A DNA stretch of 64,000 bases, taken from NCBI GenBank assembly GCA_036752825.1, contig DAIORV010000004.1, forward strand, positions 1 to 64,000, read 5' to 3'. A program made the position numbers and the translations under genes. Shown here piece by piece: positions 33,254 to 41,553 of this stretch. A model generated the notes under the pieces. The model ran no database searches. It saw only the letters and a program-made list of their open reading frames with translations, and had not been told where the DNA came from. Numbering within the stretch: the first letter of the stretch is position 1; the number at the start of each line of letters is the position of its first letter. Source of the DNA: UBA5177 sp002413265 (GTDB taxonomy: Bacteria > Chloroflexota > UBA5177).

Positions 33254-33970
33254 ATGGAGTTCGACAACAGCTTCACCGTCAATGCTCCGCTACGGCGAGT
33301 CTGGGATTTTCTACTCAACGTCCGTGAAGTCGCTCGCTGCATGCCTGGAGCGGAGCTCACCGAAGTCGTGAGCGACACGGAGTACAAAGGCACCGTCAAA
33401 ATCAAACTAGGAGCGGTGCAGATGGCGTACAAAGGAACGGTGACGATCAGCAAAGTCGACGAAGAATCGCACACCGTCGTGCTCGTCGCATCCGGTAGAG
33501 AAACTCGGGGGACGGGAAACGCCTCCAGCACAACGACCTCGCATCTCGTGGAAGACGGCGCCGCTCGAACGGTAGTCGATCTCCACTCGCAGGTCGATGT
33601 GTCCGGCAGGGTGGCGCAGTTTGGCCGGGGCATCATGCAGGATGTCGCGAGCCGGCTCATCGGCGAATTTGCTCGCAACCTCGAAGCGAAGTTGATCCAG
33701 GGTGAGGATACTCGCTCGCCTGAAGCGGTGCTGTCACAGACTGATGCCTCCACGGCCGTCCAGACCGCAGCCGAGACCGGCGCGCCTGCTGCGAATCACG
33801 CCAGCACTTCGCATCCGGCACCAGTTGTATCTGGGCACCCGACGTCAACTTCAACGCCGGAAGCTCAGCCTATAAAGATGCTGCCCATTCTCGCGGACGT
33901 CGCCCGCTCACAGCTGGCGCGGGGGCTGAGAGGGCTTGCGTCGATAGTTGAACCGAAGGTGAGGCCCTAG
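33254..33970 (+). CDS. coxG: CoxG family protein (CO dehydrogenase membrane recruitment)
   Basis: 238 residues. Residues 1-150 form an SRPBCC/CoxG fold (MEFDNSFTVNAPLRRVWDF, CMPGAELTE, KIKLGAVQMAYKG, VDVSGRVAQFGRG). A Ser/Thr/Ala/Pro linker of ~50 residues leads to a C-terminal amphipathic helix (LPILADVARSQLARGLRGL). In other bacteria CoxG tethers CO dehydrogenase to the membrane for quinone reduction. It faces the cox operon tail to tail. A GTGCCC/GGGCAC hairpin (33222-33241) sits just before its ribosome site. Confidence 0.88.
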   Translation: MEFDNSFTVNAPLRRVWDFLLNVREVARCMPGAELTEVVSDTEYKGTVKIKLGAVQMAYKGTVTISKVDEESHTVVLVASGRETRGTGNASSTTTSHLVEDGAARTVVDLHSQVDVSGRVAQFGRGIMQDVASRLIGEFARNLEAKLIQGEDTRSPEAVLSQTDASTAVQTAAETGAPAANHASTSHPAPVVSGHPTSTSTPEAQPIKMLPILADVARSQLARGLRGLASIVEPKVRP

Positions 33971-34058
33971 CGACTGCAGGGCGGCTAAACTAGGCCAAGA
34001 TGTCGTGACAGCGCAATAGGTCGCGCCCGTAGGAGCTCTTGAAGGCGCCGTTTGCCTG

Positions 34059-34655
34059 CTAGCGGACGGTTGACAAGATACGCTTGTAGTCGTCGAGCGT
34101 GTCGATATCCTGTGGAAGAGGGGTGTCCACATGTACCCGTTCTACAACGTCCGCTAGGTTCTCCAGCAGGCGCCACATGGCTTTTTCGCCGTGCAGGGCG
34201 CTCAACTCGTCAATGAGCGACGCGGAGAAGATGAGCGGGTGGCCCGGTTCCCCGCGATAGCTGAGCGTCAGCGCGGCAGGGCGAGACCGCAGCCATGACC
34301 GCACCGCGAGGCTGATGAGCTCGGTATCCAAGGCCGGCTGGTCGGCCGGTAGAACCGCAATTGCGTCAATCCGGTCAGGAAGCGCACGCAGGCCGGCGTG
34401 CAGTGACGACGAGCATGGACCCTCGTGCTCCACGTGGACGAGACGAGCCCACCTCACACGAGGAGCGGGCACAAGATCCCCCGCGGGCAGGACCACCACG
34501 ACCACATCCAGCTCAGCCACGGACTCGGTTTGCGCAATGGCCTGATCGAGGACCGTCCCGTTCCCAAAAGGCAGCGTCTGCTTGAGCTGGCCCAGGCGAC
34601 GTGACCGACCAGCCGCGAGGATTAGTCCGGCGACCTTGCCGTCACGCGAGGACAT
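34059..34655 (-). CDS. MobA/MocA-like molybdenum cofactor nucleotidyltransferase
   Basis: 198 residues. The nucleotide-binding loop is LAAGRSRRLGQLKQTLP, with LPADQPALD as the metal site and GEPGHPLIF typical of the MocA branch, which transfers CMP to molybdopterin for enzymes of the xanthine oxidase family. Genome context agrees: it is the last gene of the form I coxM-coxS-coxL-xdhC group and overlaps the XdhC-YHS gene by 14 bases. Confidence 0.87.
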   Translation of the reverse strand: MSSRDGKVAGLILAAGRSRRLGQLKQTLPFGNGTVLDQAIAQTESVAELDVVVVVLPAGDLVPAPRVRWARLVHVEHEGPCSSSLHAGLRALPDRIDAIAVLPADQPALDTELISLAVRSWLRSRPAALTLSYRGEPGHPLIFSASLIDELSALHGEKAMWRLLENLADVVERVHVDTPLPQDIDTLDDYKRILSTVR

Positions 34656-35619
34656 GGTAGCGGTCCGGCTCCCTCTCGTATGCCTCCCGGCAGCTGGCAC
34701 CGCAGAAGTAGACGTCACCCGACTGGAACAAGGCGCCGGCGATCTCGACGGCCATCCCGCACACGGGATCCGTGGCGAAGGCTGGAACGCTCGGCTCGGT
34801 AGCTGGAGCCATCCGTTTGTGCCGGCGATTTCGCCGATCGACGATGTCTGCCAGCACAGACAACGCTATCTCTTCAGCAGCATCGGCCAGCGTTCGTCCG
34901 GCGGGGTTGACGATGCCAGATAAGGCATCTCCAGGCCATCCTCGCTTGCGAAGCGCTTGTACCACCGCATTACGTCGTCGGCGCGAGGCGACCAGGCCCA
35001 CATAGGCAGCTTCCGTGCGCAGGACGGCTTCGAGTGCCTCGACGTCGTAGTGACCCATGGTGGCCACCACGACCCACGAGTCCGAGCCGATCCCGGCACC
35101 CGCGAGGTCCAGGTTCGCCACGATGGAATCGGCCCCGGGAAAATCATCAAGACCTGCTCCCGGGTGAACGCCGCAGCTCCGATACCCGACGATTCCGGCT
35201 AGCCGGGTGAGCGACCGTGCAGTGGGGCTGCGCCCGATGACCACAAGCTGAGGCCGGGCCACGTATGGTTCGAGAAAGATCTCTAGCGTCCCGCCAGACG
35301 GGCAGCTCATCTGGAGGACCACCTCGCCATCTGAGAGAGCGCCCAGGTCATCCGTCTTTTCAGTATCAGGCTTGATCCGAACGACCCGGGGCGTGCCGTC
35401 TTGCAACGCGAGCTGTGCCTCGCGACGGATCGATGGTTCGGAGCACGAGCCGCCAATCCAGCCCACCATGGTCCCGTCCGCCGTAATCACCGCCTTGTCG
35501 CCGGGCTTCGCCGAGGTTGGAGCGGCGACGCGCACTACCGTCGCGATACAACACCTAACACCGGCCGCTCGCAACCGTGCGAACTCGGCGAGGACTTCAT
35601 CTGAAACCACGGTGCCCAT
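34642..35619 (-). CDS. XdhC/CoxI-family maturation protein fused to a C-terminal YHS domain
   Basis: 325 residues. N-terminal XdhC domain (CIATVVRVAAPTSAKPGDKA, GWIGGSCSEPSI), middle Rossmann domain (RPQLVVIGRSPTARSLTRLA, VVATMGHYDVEALEAVL, YVGLVASRRRRNAV), then residues ~282-325 form a YHS domain (TDPVCGMAVE ... YFCGASCREAYEREPDRYH). XdhC/CoxI proteins bind Mo cofactor and help sulfurate and insert it. YHS domains bind heavy metals or copper in several contexts. Since form I CO dehydrogenase has a Mo-S-Cu site, the fusion may link Mo and Cu delivery; this is inference. Confidence 0.87.
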   Translation of the reverse strand: MGTVVSDEVLAEFARLRAAGVRCCIATVVRVAAPTSAKPGDKAVITADGTMVGWIGGSCSEPSIRREAQLALQDGTPRVVRIKPDTEKTDDLGALSDGEVVLQMSCPSGGTLEIFLEPYVARPQLVVIGRSPTARSLTRLAGIVGYRSCGVHPGAGLDDFPGADSIVANLDLAGAGIGSDSWVVVATMGHYDVEALEAVLRTEAAYVGLVASRRRRNAVVQALRKRGWPGDALSGIVNPAGRTLADAAEEIALSVLADIVDRRNRRHKRMAPATEPSVPAFATDPVCGMAVEIAGALFQSGDVYFCGASCREAYEREPDRYHVLA

Positions 35620-35628
35620 GCTTGACCC

Positions 35629-37980
35629 CTACGCGTCCACCCCGGCGGCTCGCAGCGCAGCCCAGACCTTGTCGGAGGTGACTGGCATCTCGATATTGCG
35701 TACCCCCAGATGAGCCACAGCGTCGATCACAGCATTGACATACGCCGCGGGGGAACCCACGGTGGGGGACTCGCCCACACCCTTGGCGCCGAGCGGATGA
35801 TGCGGAGACGGGGTCACGGTCTCATAGACCTCGAAGTTCGGCGTTTCCCAGGCAGTAGGCAAGAGGTAGTCCATGAAATTGGACCCCAAGCAGTTACCGG
35901 CCTCGTCGAACGTGATGAGCTGCGTAAACGCAATGCCGTACCCTTCGCACAGTCCACCATGGATCTGGCCTTCCACGACCATTGGATTAATTCGCACTCC
36001 GCAGTCGTCAACGGCGACCATGCGGCGCACCTTGACCTCACCCGTCCCCCGGTCGATGTCAACCACCACCATGTAGGTCCCGAACGGGTAAGTCATGTTC
36101 GGCGGATCGTAGTAGGTCACACCCTCAAGTCCGGGTTCCATATCGTCCGGCAGGTTCGTGTAGGCGGCAAACGCACAGTCCTGAATAGTTTTGAAGTGCT
36201 CACGCGAGCCCTTGACGAAGAACTTGCCACGTTCGAACTCCAGATCTTCCGGGCGCGTCTCCAGCAGGTGAGCCGCGAGCTCCTGTGCCTTTGCGCGGAG
36301 CTTGCGGGCAACCATGGCCGTGGCCGCGCCCGCTACCGGCGTGCTGCGAGACGCATAGGTTCCGAGGCCATAGGGCGTATTGTCTGTGTCGCCTTCTCGC
36401 ACCTCCACGTCCGAGAAGGGGATACCCAGCTCCTCCTCCACGATCTGCGCGAAGGTCGTCTCGTGGCCCTGGCCCTGAGACTTTACTCCCAGCTTGAGGA
36501 TGGCTTTTCCGGTGGGATGCACTCGGAGCTCCGCCGAATCGAACATTCGGAGTCCCATAATGTCGTAGTCTTTTCCGTGGCCGGCACCGACGACCTCAGT
36601 AAAGGACGCCACACCGATGCCCATGAACTCTCCGCGTGCACGCTTTTCAGCCTGTTCGCGCCGCAGCTCCTCGTAACCCAGCTTTTCGATCGCCAGGTCC
36701 ATCGCACCGTGGTAGTCCCCGCTGTCGTAGACCCAGCCGGTGCATGAAAGATACGGGAACTGGTCCTTGCGTACAAAGTTCTTCCGCCGCAGCTCAACCG
36801 GATCGATCTCTAGCTCATACGCGGCGCTCTGGACCAGTCTCTCGATGAGGTAGGACGCCTCCGTCACGCGGAAGGAACAGCGATACGCCACGCCGCCCGG
36901 CGCCTTGTTCGTGTAGGCGCCGTCCGCGATGATATGCGCAGCGGGCATGTCGTACGACCCTGTCACTATGTGGAAGAGTCCAGCCTTGAACTTGGATGGT
37001 TGTGCGTCGGCAAAGAACGCGCCGTTGTCGCTGATCAATCGGACGCGCAAGCCAAGCATGGTTCCGTCGTCCTTCAGAGCCAGCTCGCCGCTCATGTGGT
37101 AGTCACGGGCGAAACCGGTGGAAATCAGATTCTCCGACCTGTCCTCGATCCACTTGACCGGCTTTCCCAGCAGGAGAGAGGCTGCCGTCGCCACGACATA
37201 GCCGGGATAGACGGGCACTTTGTTTCCGAAGCCGCCGCCGATGTCGGGGGAGATGATCCGGATTTCCTGTTCGGGCAACCCCGTGACGAGAGCGAAGACG
37301 GTCCGGATGGCATGGGGCGCCTGGCTGGTCATGTAGATGGTCGTGTGCTTTGTCGCCGGGTTCACATCCGCGACGCAGCCACATGTCTCCAAGGGCGCAG
37401 GATGGCAGCGAGGATAGTGGGTGGTAAGCGATACCACCTTGTCGGCCTGTGCGAAGGCCGCGTCTGTGGCCGCCTTGTCTCCCGCCTCCCAGTGGTAGAT
37501 GTGATTGTCGGTCTGTCCCTCTTTGTCGTCCCGAATAACCGGAACGCCCGGATCGTTGGCCTTGTGAGGATCGACGACCGCTTGCAGCGGCTCGTACTCA
37601 ACCTCGATAAGATCCACCGCATCCTGAGCGAGATAGGGATCGGAAGCGATGACCGCGGCCACTTCCTGGCCCTGGAACCGTACCTTATCTGTTGCCAGCA
37701 CAGCTTGCGTGTCGCCGCTCATCGTCGGCATCCATGCCAGGTTGTGCGCCGCCATCAACTCACCCGTTACCACCGCCACGACGCCGGGTAGGACGCTTGC
37801 CGCGTCCGCGTTGATCGACAGGATCTTCGCGTGGGCGTGTGGGCTGCGCAGGATCTTCATGTAGAGCATGCCGGGGAGAACCACGTCGTCGATGTAGGTT
37901 CCCTTACCGCGGATGAAGCGCGGATCTTCCTTGCGCTTGACCGAAGCGCCAATGCCACCGTGCGCGATCTCAGTTGCCAT
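35629..37980 (-). CDS. coxL: Aerobic CO dehydrogenase large subunit, form I
   Basis: 783 residues. The active-site loop AYRCSFR at residues 365-371 (coded at 36868-36888) is the form I signature; its cysteine (368) binds copper in characterised CO dehydrogenases. Molybdopterin-binding stretches (GGGFGNKVPVYPGY, GQGHETTFAQIVEEELG) and the glutamate near the end (GAKGVGESPTVG) are present. It oxidises CO with water, passing electrons via CoxS and CoxM. Gene order M-S-L is the canonical form I order. Confidence 0.95.
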   Translation of the reverse strand: MATEIAHGGIGASVKRKEDPRFIRGKGTYIDDVVLPGMLYMKILRSPHAHAKILSINADAASVLPGVVAVVTGELMAAHNLAWMPTMSGDTQAVLATDKVRFQGQEVAAVIASDPYLAQDAVDLIEVEYEPLQAVVDPHKANDPGVPVIRDDKEGQTDNHIYHWEAGDKAATDAAFAQADKVVSLTTHYPRCHPAPLETCGCVADVNPATKHTTIYMTSQAPHAIRTVFALVTGLPEQEIRIISPDIGGGFGNKVPVYPGYVVATAASLLLGKPVKWIEDRSENLISTGFARDYHMSGELALKDDGTMLGLRVRLISDNGAFFADAQPSKFKAGLFHIVTGSYDMPAAHIIADGAYTNKAPGGVAYRCSFRVTEASYLIERLVQSAAYELEIDPVELRRKNFVRKDQFPYLSCTGWVYDSGDYHGAMDLAIEKLGYEELRREQAEKRARGEFMGIGVASFTEVVGAGHGKDYDIMGLRMFDSAELRVHPTGKAILKLGVKSQGQGHETTFAQIVEEELGIPFSDVEVREGDTDNTPYGLGTYASRSTPVAGAATAMVARKLRAKAQELAAHLLETRPEDLEFERGKFFVKGSREHFKTIQDCAFAAYTNLPDDMEPGLEGVTYYDPPNMTYPFGTYMVVVDIDRGTGEVKVRRMVAVDDCGVRINPMVVEGQIHGGLCEGYGIAFTQLITFDEAGNCLGSNFMDYLLPTAWETPNFEVYETVTPSPHHPLGAKGVGESPTVGSPAAYVNAVIDAVAHLGVRNIEMPVTSDKVWAALRAAGVDA

Positions 37981-37983
37981 GGT

Positions 37984-38493
37984 TTATCTCCCTTCGCCGG
38001 CGCCTACTGGAACCGCGTTTTCCTCACGGATGTTCTCGGCGGCTCGGCGGACGGACTTGACGATATTCATGTACCCGGTGCAGCGGCACAGATTGCCGGA
38101 AAGGGCCCAGCGAATCTCCTCTTCGCTCGGATTGGGATTGGACTCGAGCAGCGCGACGGAGGCCATCATCATACCGGGCGTGCAAAAGCCGCACTGAAGA
38201 CCGTGTTCTTCCATAAAGGCTGCTTGGATCGGATGGAGCGTGCCGTTCTGCTCCAGGCCCTCCACGGTCCGAATCTCGCGCCCATCCGCCTGGACCGCGA
38301 GGGCAGTGCAGGACTTGATGGGCACGCCGTCGAGCAGCACGGTGCAGACACCGCAGCTTGTGGTGTCACAACCCACGTGCACGCCTGTGAGCCGCAGCTG
38401 CTCGCGCAAAAAGAAGGCCAGAAGTTGGCGAGGCTCGACATCCGCAGCGTGGGTAGTCCCATTGACGGTGACCTCAATATGTTGCGTCGTCAT
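37984..38493 (-). CDS. coxS: CO dehydrogenase small subunit, 2x[2Fe-2S]
   Basis: 169 residues. The plant-type cluster (GVHVGCDTTSCGVCTVLLDG) and the helical cluster (QCGFCTPGM, LCRCTGYMNI) are both complete. It passes electrons from the Mo-Cu site to the FAD subunit. The start overlaps coxM by four bases and coxL begins three bases after the stop. Confidence 0.95.
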   Translation of the reverse strand: MTTQHIEVTVNGTTHAADVEPRQLLAFFLREQLRLTGVHVGCDTTSCGVCTVLLDGVPIKSCTALAVQADGREIRTVEGLEQNGTLHPIQAAFMEEHGLQCGFCTPGMMMASVALLESNPNPSEEEIRWALSGNLCRCTGYMNIVKSVRRAAENIREENAVPVGAGEGR

Positions 38494-39353
38494 CGGTTCA
38501 TTCCTCCCGCCTGCTTCAGCGCGCGCTGCACGTACACGCGCACAACGTCGCGCTTATACTCCGCCGAACCCCGCAGGTCGGATGTTGGATCCGCGGCATC
38601 CGCGGCTCGCCTCGATGCTTCCTCAATGGCCTCGTTGTCGAGCCGGCGTCCGCTCAGCGCAACTTCGGCTTCTCTCGCCTCCAGATTGGTTGCGCCGACC
38701 GCCGTGAGACCAATGCCGGCCGTTCGGCACGTCCCGTCATCCATATCGAGACAGACCGCCACTCCCACGGTGGCGAAGTCACCGATCTTGCGTTCGAGCT
38801 TCGAATACGAGCCGAACGCTCGACCCCGGGCGAGGGGAACCCGAATCTCTACCAGTAGCTCGTCCGGAGCAAGTGCCGTGGTGAAGGGACCCTCGAAAAA
38901 TTCGCGCGCGCGAAGCACACGCTCCCCGCGATTGCTCAATGCCACAAAATCCGAGTTGGCTGCGATCATCACCGAGCCCAGGTCGCCCGCAGGATCAGCA
39001 TGTGCCAGCGAGCCGCCGATTGTCCCCCAGTTGCGAACAATCGGATCGGCGATCTGGGGTGCTGCCGCCGCCAGGGCAGGCGCATGCTCTCGGGCCACGG
39101 GTGATGCAGCGAGGAAGGCGTGCCGCGTACCAGCCCCGATTCGAAGCTGCTCACCCTCCACGCGCACATATTCGAAACCCTCCAGCCGCCCGATATCGAT
39201 CAACACCTCCGGCAGGGCAAAGCGCAGTTTCAGGAGGGGAATAAGACTCTGGCCGCCCGCCAGCAGTTTCCCCTCATCGCCACGTTGCGCCAGGATCTGC
39301 ACGGTCTCCGTTAGATCTGAGGGGCGGACATAATCGAATGCTGCAGGGAGCAT
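38490..39353 (-). CDS. coxM: CO dehydrogenase medium (FAD) subunit
   Basis: 287 residues of the FAD_binding_5/CO_deh_flav_C family. FAD motifs LLAGGQSLIPLLK and TIGGSLAHADPAGDL are intact. First gene of the form I operon; AGGAGG lies at a good distance before the ATG at 39353. Confidence 0.94.
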   Translation of the reverse strand: MLPAAFDYVRPSDLTETVQILAQRGDEGKLLAGGQSLIPLLKLRFALPEVLIDIGRLEGFEYVRVEGEQLRIGAGTRHAFLAASPVAREHAPALAAAAPQIADPIVRNWGTIGGSLAHADPAGDLGSVMIAANSDFVALSNRGERVLRAREFFEGPFTTALAPDELLVEIRVPLARGRAFGSYSKLERKIGDFATVGVAVCLDMDDGTCRTAGIGLTAVGATNLEAREAEVALSGRRLDNEAIEEASRRAADAADPTSDLRGSAEYKRDVVRVYVQRALKQAGGMNR

Positions 39354-39525
39354 GTGGCCATCCTCCTTTTTCCGCCGAGCGTATACAGTTGTGCCCCAAC
39401 GTAAGCCTTGGGGGCCTCCGCGTCAAAGCACGAGGGCTTTGTCGAGCGCATAACGCTATGCTGAATCACCAAAACCGCTCGGCGCGGACTTTTCAGGGCG
39501 GCGAGGTAGGTGAAAGGGCGGGACG
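39354..39525. promoter_or_regulatory. Divergent control region between form I cox operon and xdhC genes
   Basis: 172 bases without a gene. It holds the ribosome sites of both divergent genes, a TATACG -10-like box on the minus strand (about 39380-39386) and a six-pair hairpin CCCCAA/TTGGGG (39394-39413). No clear -35 or operator could be assigned. Confidence 0.35.
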
Positions 39526-39912
39526 ATGCGCGAAATTGTGGACCATGTGCGTTCGTGGCAGGCAGAGGGCGAGCACGTGGCGATTGCGACGGTCCTCACG
39601 ACGGCGGGATCCACGCCGCGACCGGTTGGAGCCAAGATGGCGGTTACTGCGAGCGGCAAGATCGCGGGGTCGATCAGCGGTGGCTGCGTCGATGCGGACG
39701 TCATCGAGCATGCCGTGGAGGTCCTGCGCACCGGCCGACCGGAGATTATCGAGTACGGCTACTCGCCAGACATGTCGTGGGAGGTCGGCCTGATGTGCGG
39801 CGGTTCGGTTCAAGTCTTCGTCGAGCCGGTCGACGCCGCCTATACACCCGTGGGCGCGGGTTGGCTCGATACCCTCTCACACCGGGCCGGCGACCCGGTA
39901 TCTGGAACCTAG
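39526..39912 (+). CDS. Short XdhC/CoxI N-domain protein
   Basis: 128 residues covering only the N-terminal XdhC domain: VAIATVLTTAGSTPRPVGAKM, GSISGGCVDADVIEHAVEVL, GLMCGGSVQVFVEPVD. The Rossmann half found in full-length XdhC is missing and is instead supplied, in a different frame, by the next gene. Split XdhC pairs are known in cox loci, so this is probably a real two-gene arrangement rather than decay. ATG at 39526 follows AAAGGGCGGG. Confidence 0.8.
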   Translation: MREIVDHVRSWQAEGEHVAIATVLTTAGSTPRPVGAKMAVTASGKIAGSISGGCVDADVIEHAVEVLRTGRPEIIEYGYSPDMSWEVGLMCGGSVQVFVEPVDAAYTPVGAGWLDTLSHRAGDPVSGT

Positions 39913-39943
39913 TCTGACCCTCTTCGATCGCCTGGCCAAGGCG

Positions 39944-40693
39944 TTGGAGGCGGATGTCCCCGCCGCGACCGCGACCGTCGTGCGGCCGCTGGAGCGGGCC
40001 GGACGGAAAATGCTGATCTTGCAGGACGGCGGTGAGGAGGGCAGCCTCGGCGACGCGGGTCTCGACGCTGAGGTGAAGGCCGATGCGCTTGCTCTTCTGC
40101 GCAATGGCACCACAGAAGTGCGGACGTATGGTCCAACGAGCTCGATTCTAGACCCTGTCGACATCTTCATTGAGTCCTTCGCTCCTCTTCCACGTCTGCT
40201 CATCATGGGCGCTGTTCACGCCGCTCCGGCGCTCTGTGCGGTTGCGGCCAAAGTAGGCTATCGGGTCACCGTGATCGATGCCAGAGCCTCGTACACGACG
40301 CGCGAACGCTTCCCAGACGCGGCGGAGATCCTCGTCGCCTGGCCGCACCTCGCACTGGAATCACTCCCACCGCTCGACGCATCCACCTATGTGGCCGTTC
40401 TGACCCACGACCCCAAATTTGAGGAGCCGCTGCTGCCCGTGCTGCTGCGGAGCGATGCGCGCTACGTCGGCATGATCGGCAGCCGCACTACACAGCGGCA
40501 GCGGCGCGCGATGCTGCTGCAGAGTGGCGTTTCGGAGGAAGAAATCGCGCGATTACGGGGGCCCATCGGCCTCGACATCGGCGCCGTCACACCCGAGGAG
40601 ATCGCGCTCGCCATTCTGTCAGAGATGGCCACGGTGAAGTATGGCCGCACCGGTCGTCCGCTCGTTGAGATCAGCGGTGCGGCGGTAGGCTGA
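39944..40693 (+). CDS. XdhC/CoxI-family protein with Rossmann C-terminal domain
   Basis: 249 residues from the first conventional start (TTG 39944). Family-like sequence continues upstream in frame (LFDRLAKAL, from about 39914), where only CTG codons are available, so the true start may be non-standard or there may be frameshift coupling to the gene before it. The N-domain is degenerate (RKMLILQDGGEEGSLGDAG lacks the GGG/GGC motif); the C-domain is normal (RLLIMGAVHAAPALCAVA, YVAVLTHDPKFEEPLLP, YVGMIGSRTTQRQRR). Role: Mo cofactor handling for the adjacent CO dehydrogenase(s). Confidence 0.8.
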   Translation: MEADVPAATATVVRPLERAGRKMLILQDGGEEGSLGDAGLDAEVKADALALLRNGTTEVRTYGPTSSILDPVDIFIESFAPLPRLLIMGAVHAAPALCAVAAKVGYRVTVIDARASYTTRERFPDAAEILVAWPHLALESLPPLDASTYVAVLTHDPKFEEPLLPVLLRSDARYVGMIGSRTTQRQRRAMLLQSGVSEEEIARLRGPIGLDIGAVTPEEIALAILSEMATVKYGRTGRPLVEISGAAVG

Positions 40694-40695
40694 GG

Positions 40696-41553
40696 CTATC
40701 CACTGAGCGCAGTTTCGAGCGCGCGCAGCGTCAGGATCCGGGCGAGATGAAGCTTGTACTCGGGAGAGCCCTTTAGCTCCCCGGGAGGATTGAGACCATC
40801 GGCGGCGCGCTCGGCTGCGGCGCCGAGAGCCTCTCTCGTCGACGGACCTCCGCGAAGCGCCTCCTCGACGGCAGTGGCGCGAACTGGTGTGCTCCCAACA
40901 TTGGTCAACACGACCCCAGCATCTCGAACCGACCCGTTGTCGAGTGTGAGACTTACGGCGACACCCACGATGGCCCAGTCGGCGGCCCGCTGCCGAAATT
41001 TTTGGTACGTGCTCGAGGTACGCCCGCTGGCGTACGGCACGCGAATCTCGGTGACCACTTCCTCGGGATAGAGCGTGCTCGTCCACGTGTTCTGAAAGAA
41101 GCCGTCAGCCGGGATCAACCGCTCCCCCCGCGGCCCGCGGGCCACGATCCCGGCCCGCAGCACAGTGACTATAGACGGCAGATCGGAGGCGGGGTCCGCG
41201 TGAGCCAGACTACCTCCAATAGTCCCTCTGTTCCGCACCTGCATGTCGCCGACCATCCCTGCAGCGTGCGAGAGCAAGGGCACGCGTTCCTGCACAAGTG
41301 CCGATGACTCCAGCATGTAGTGGGTAGTCATAGATCCGATGGCCAGGTGATCCCCTGCGTCGCGGATATACCTTAGGTCTTCGATTTTGCCGAGATCCAC
41401 GAGTACACCGGGAGCGGCCAGGCGCAGCTTCATAAGCGGCAGCAAGCTGTGGCCACCAGCCAGAAGCTTGGCTTGATCACCGTGCTTTTGAAGCATCTCG
41501 ATGGCCTCGTCGACGGACGATGCCGCGATGTAGTCGAAAGCCGCTGGGATCAT
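40696..41553 (-). CDS. coxM: FAD subunit of form II CO dehydrogenase-like enzyme
   Basis: 285 residues. FAD motifs LLAGGHSLLPLMK and TIGGSLAHADPASDL. The ATG at 41553 overlaps the coxL stop as ATGA and gives the standard start MIPAAFDYIAA; a longer frame to 41580 is not needed. Last gene of the S-L-M (form II) order. It ends two bases from the convergent XdhC gene. Confidence 0.92.
   Translation of the reverse strand: MIPAAFDYIAASSVDEAIEMLQKHGDQAKLLAGGHSLLPLMKLRLAAPGVLVDLGKIEDLRYIRDAGDHLAIGSMTTHYMLESSALVQERVPLLSHAAGMVGDMQVRNRGTIGGSLAHADPASDLPSIVTVLRAGIVARGPRGERLIPADGFFQNTWTSTLYPEEVVTEIRVPYASGRTSSTYQKFRQRAADWAIVGVAVSLTLDNGSVRDAGVVLTNVGSTPVRATAVEEALRGGPSTREALGAAAERAADGLNPPGELKGSPEYKLHLARILTLRALETALSG

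Noticed and set aside
35710..39333. Long plus-strand frames opposite coxL, coxS and coxM
   Set aside because: They mirror strongly conserved minus-strand genes; in GC-rich DNA such antisense frames stay open by chance and show no family features or ribosome sites.
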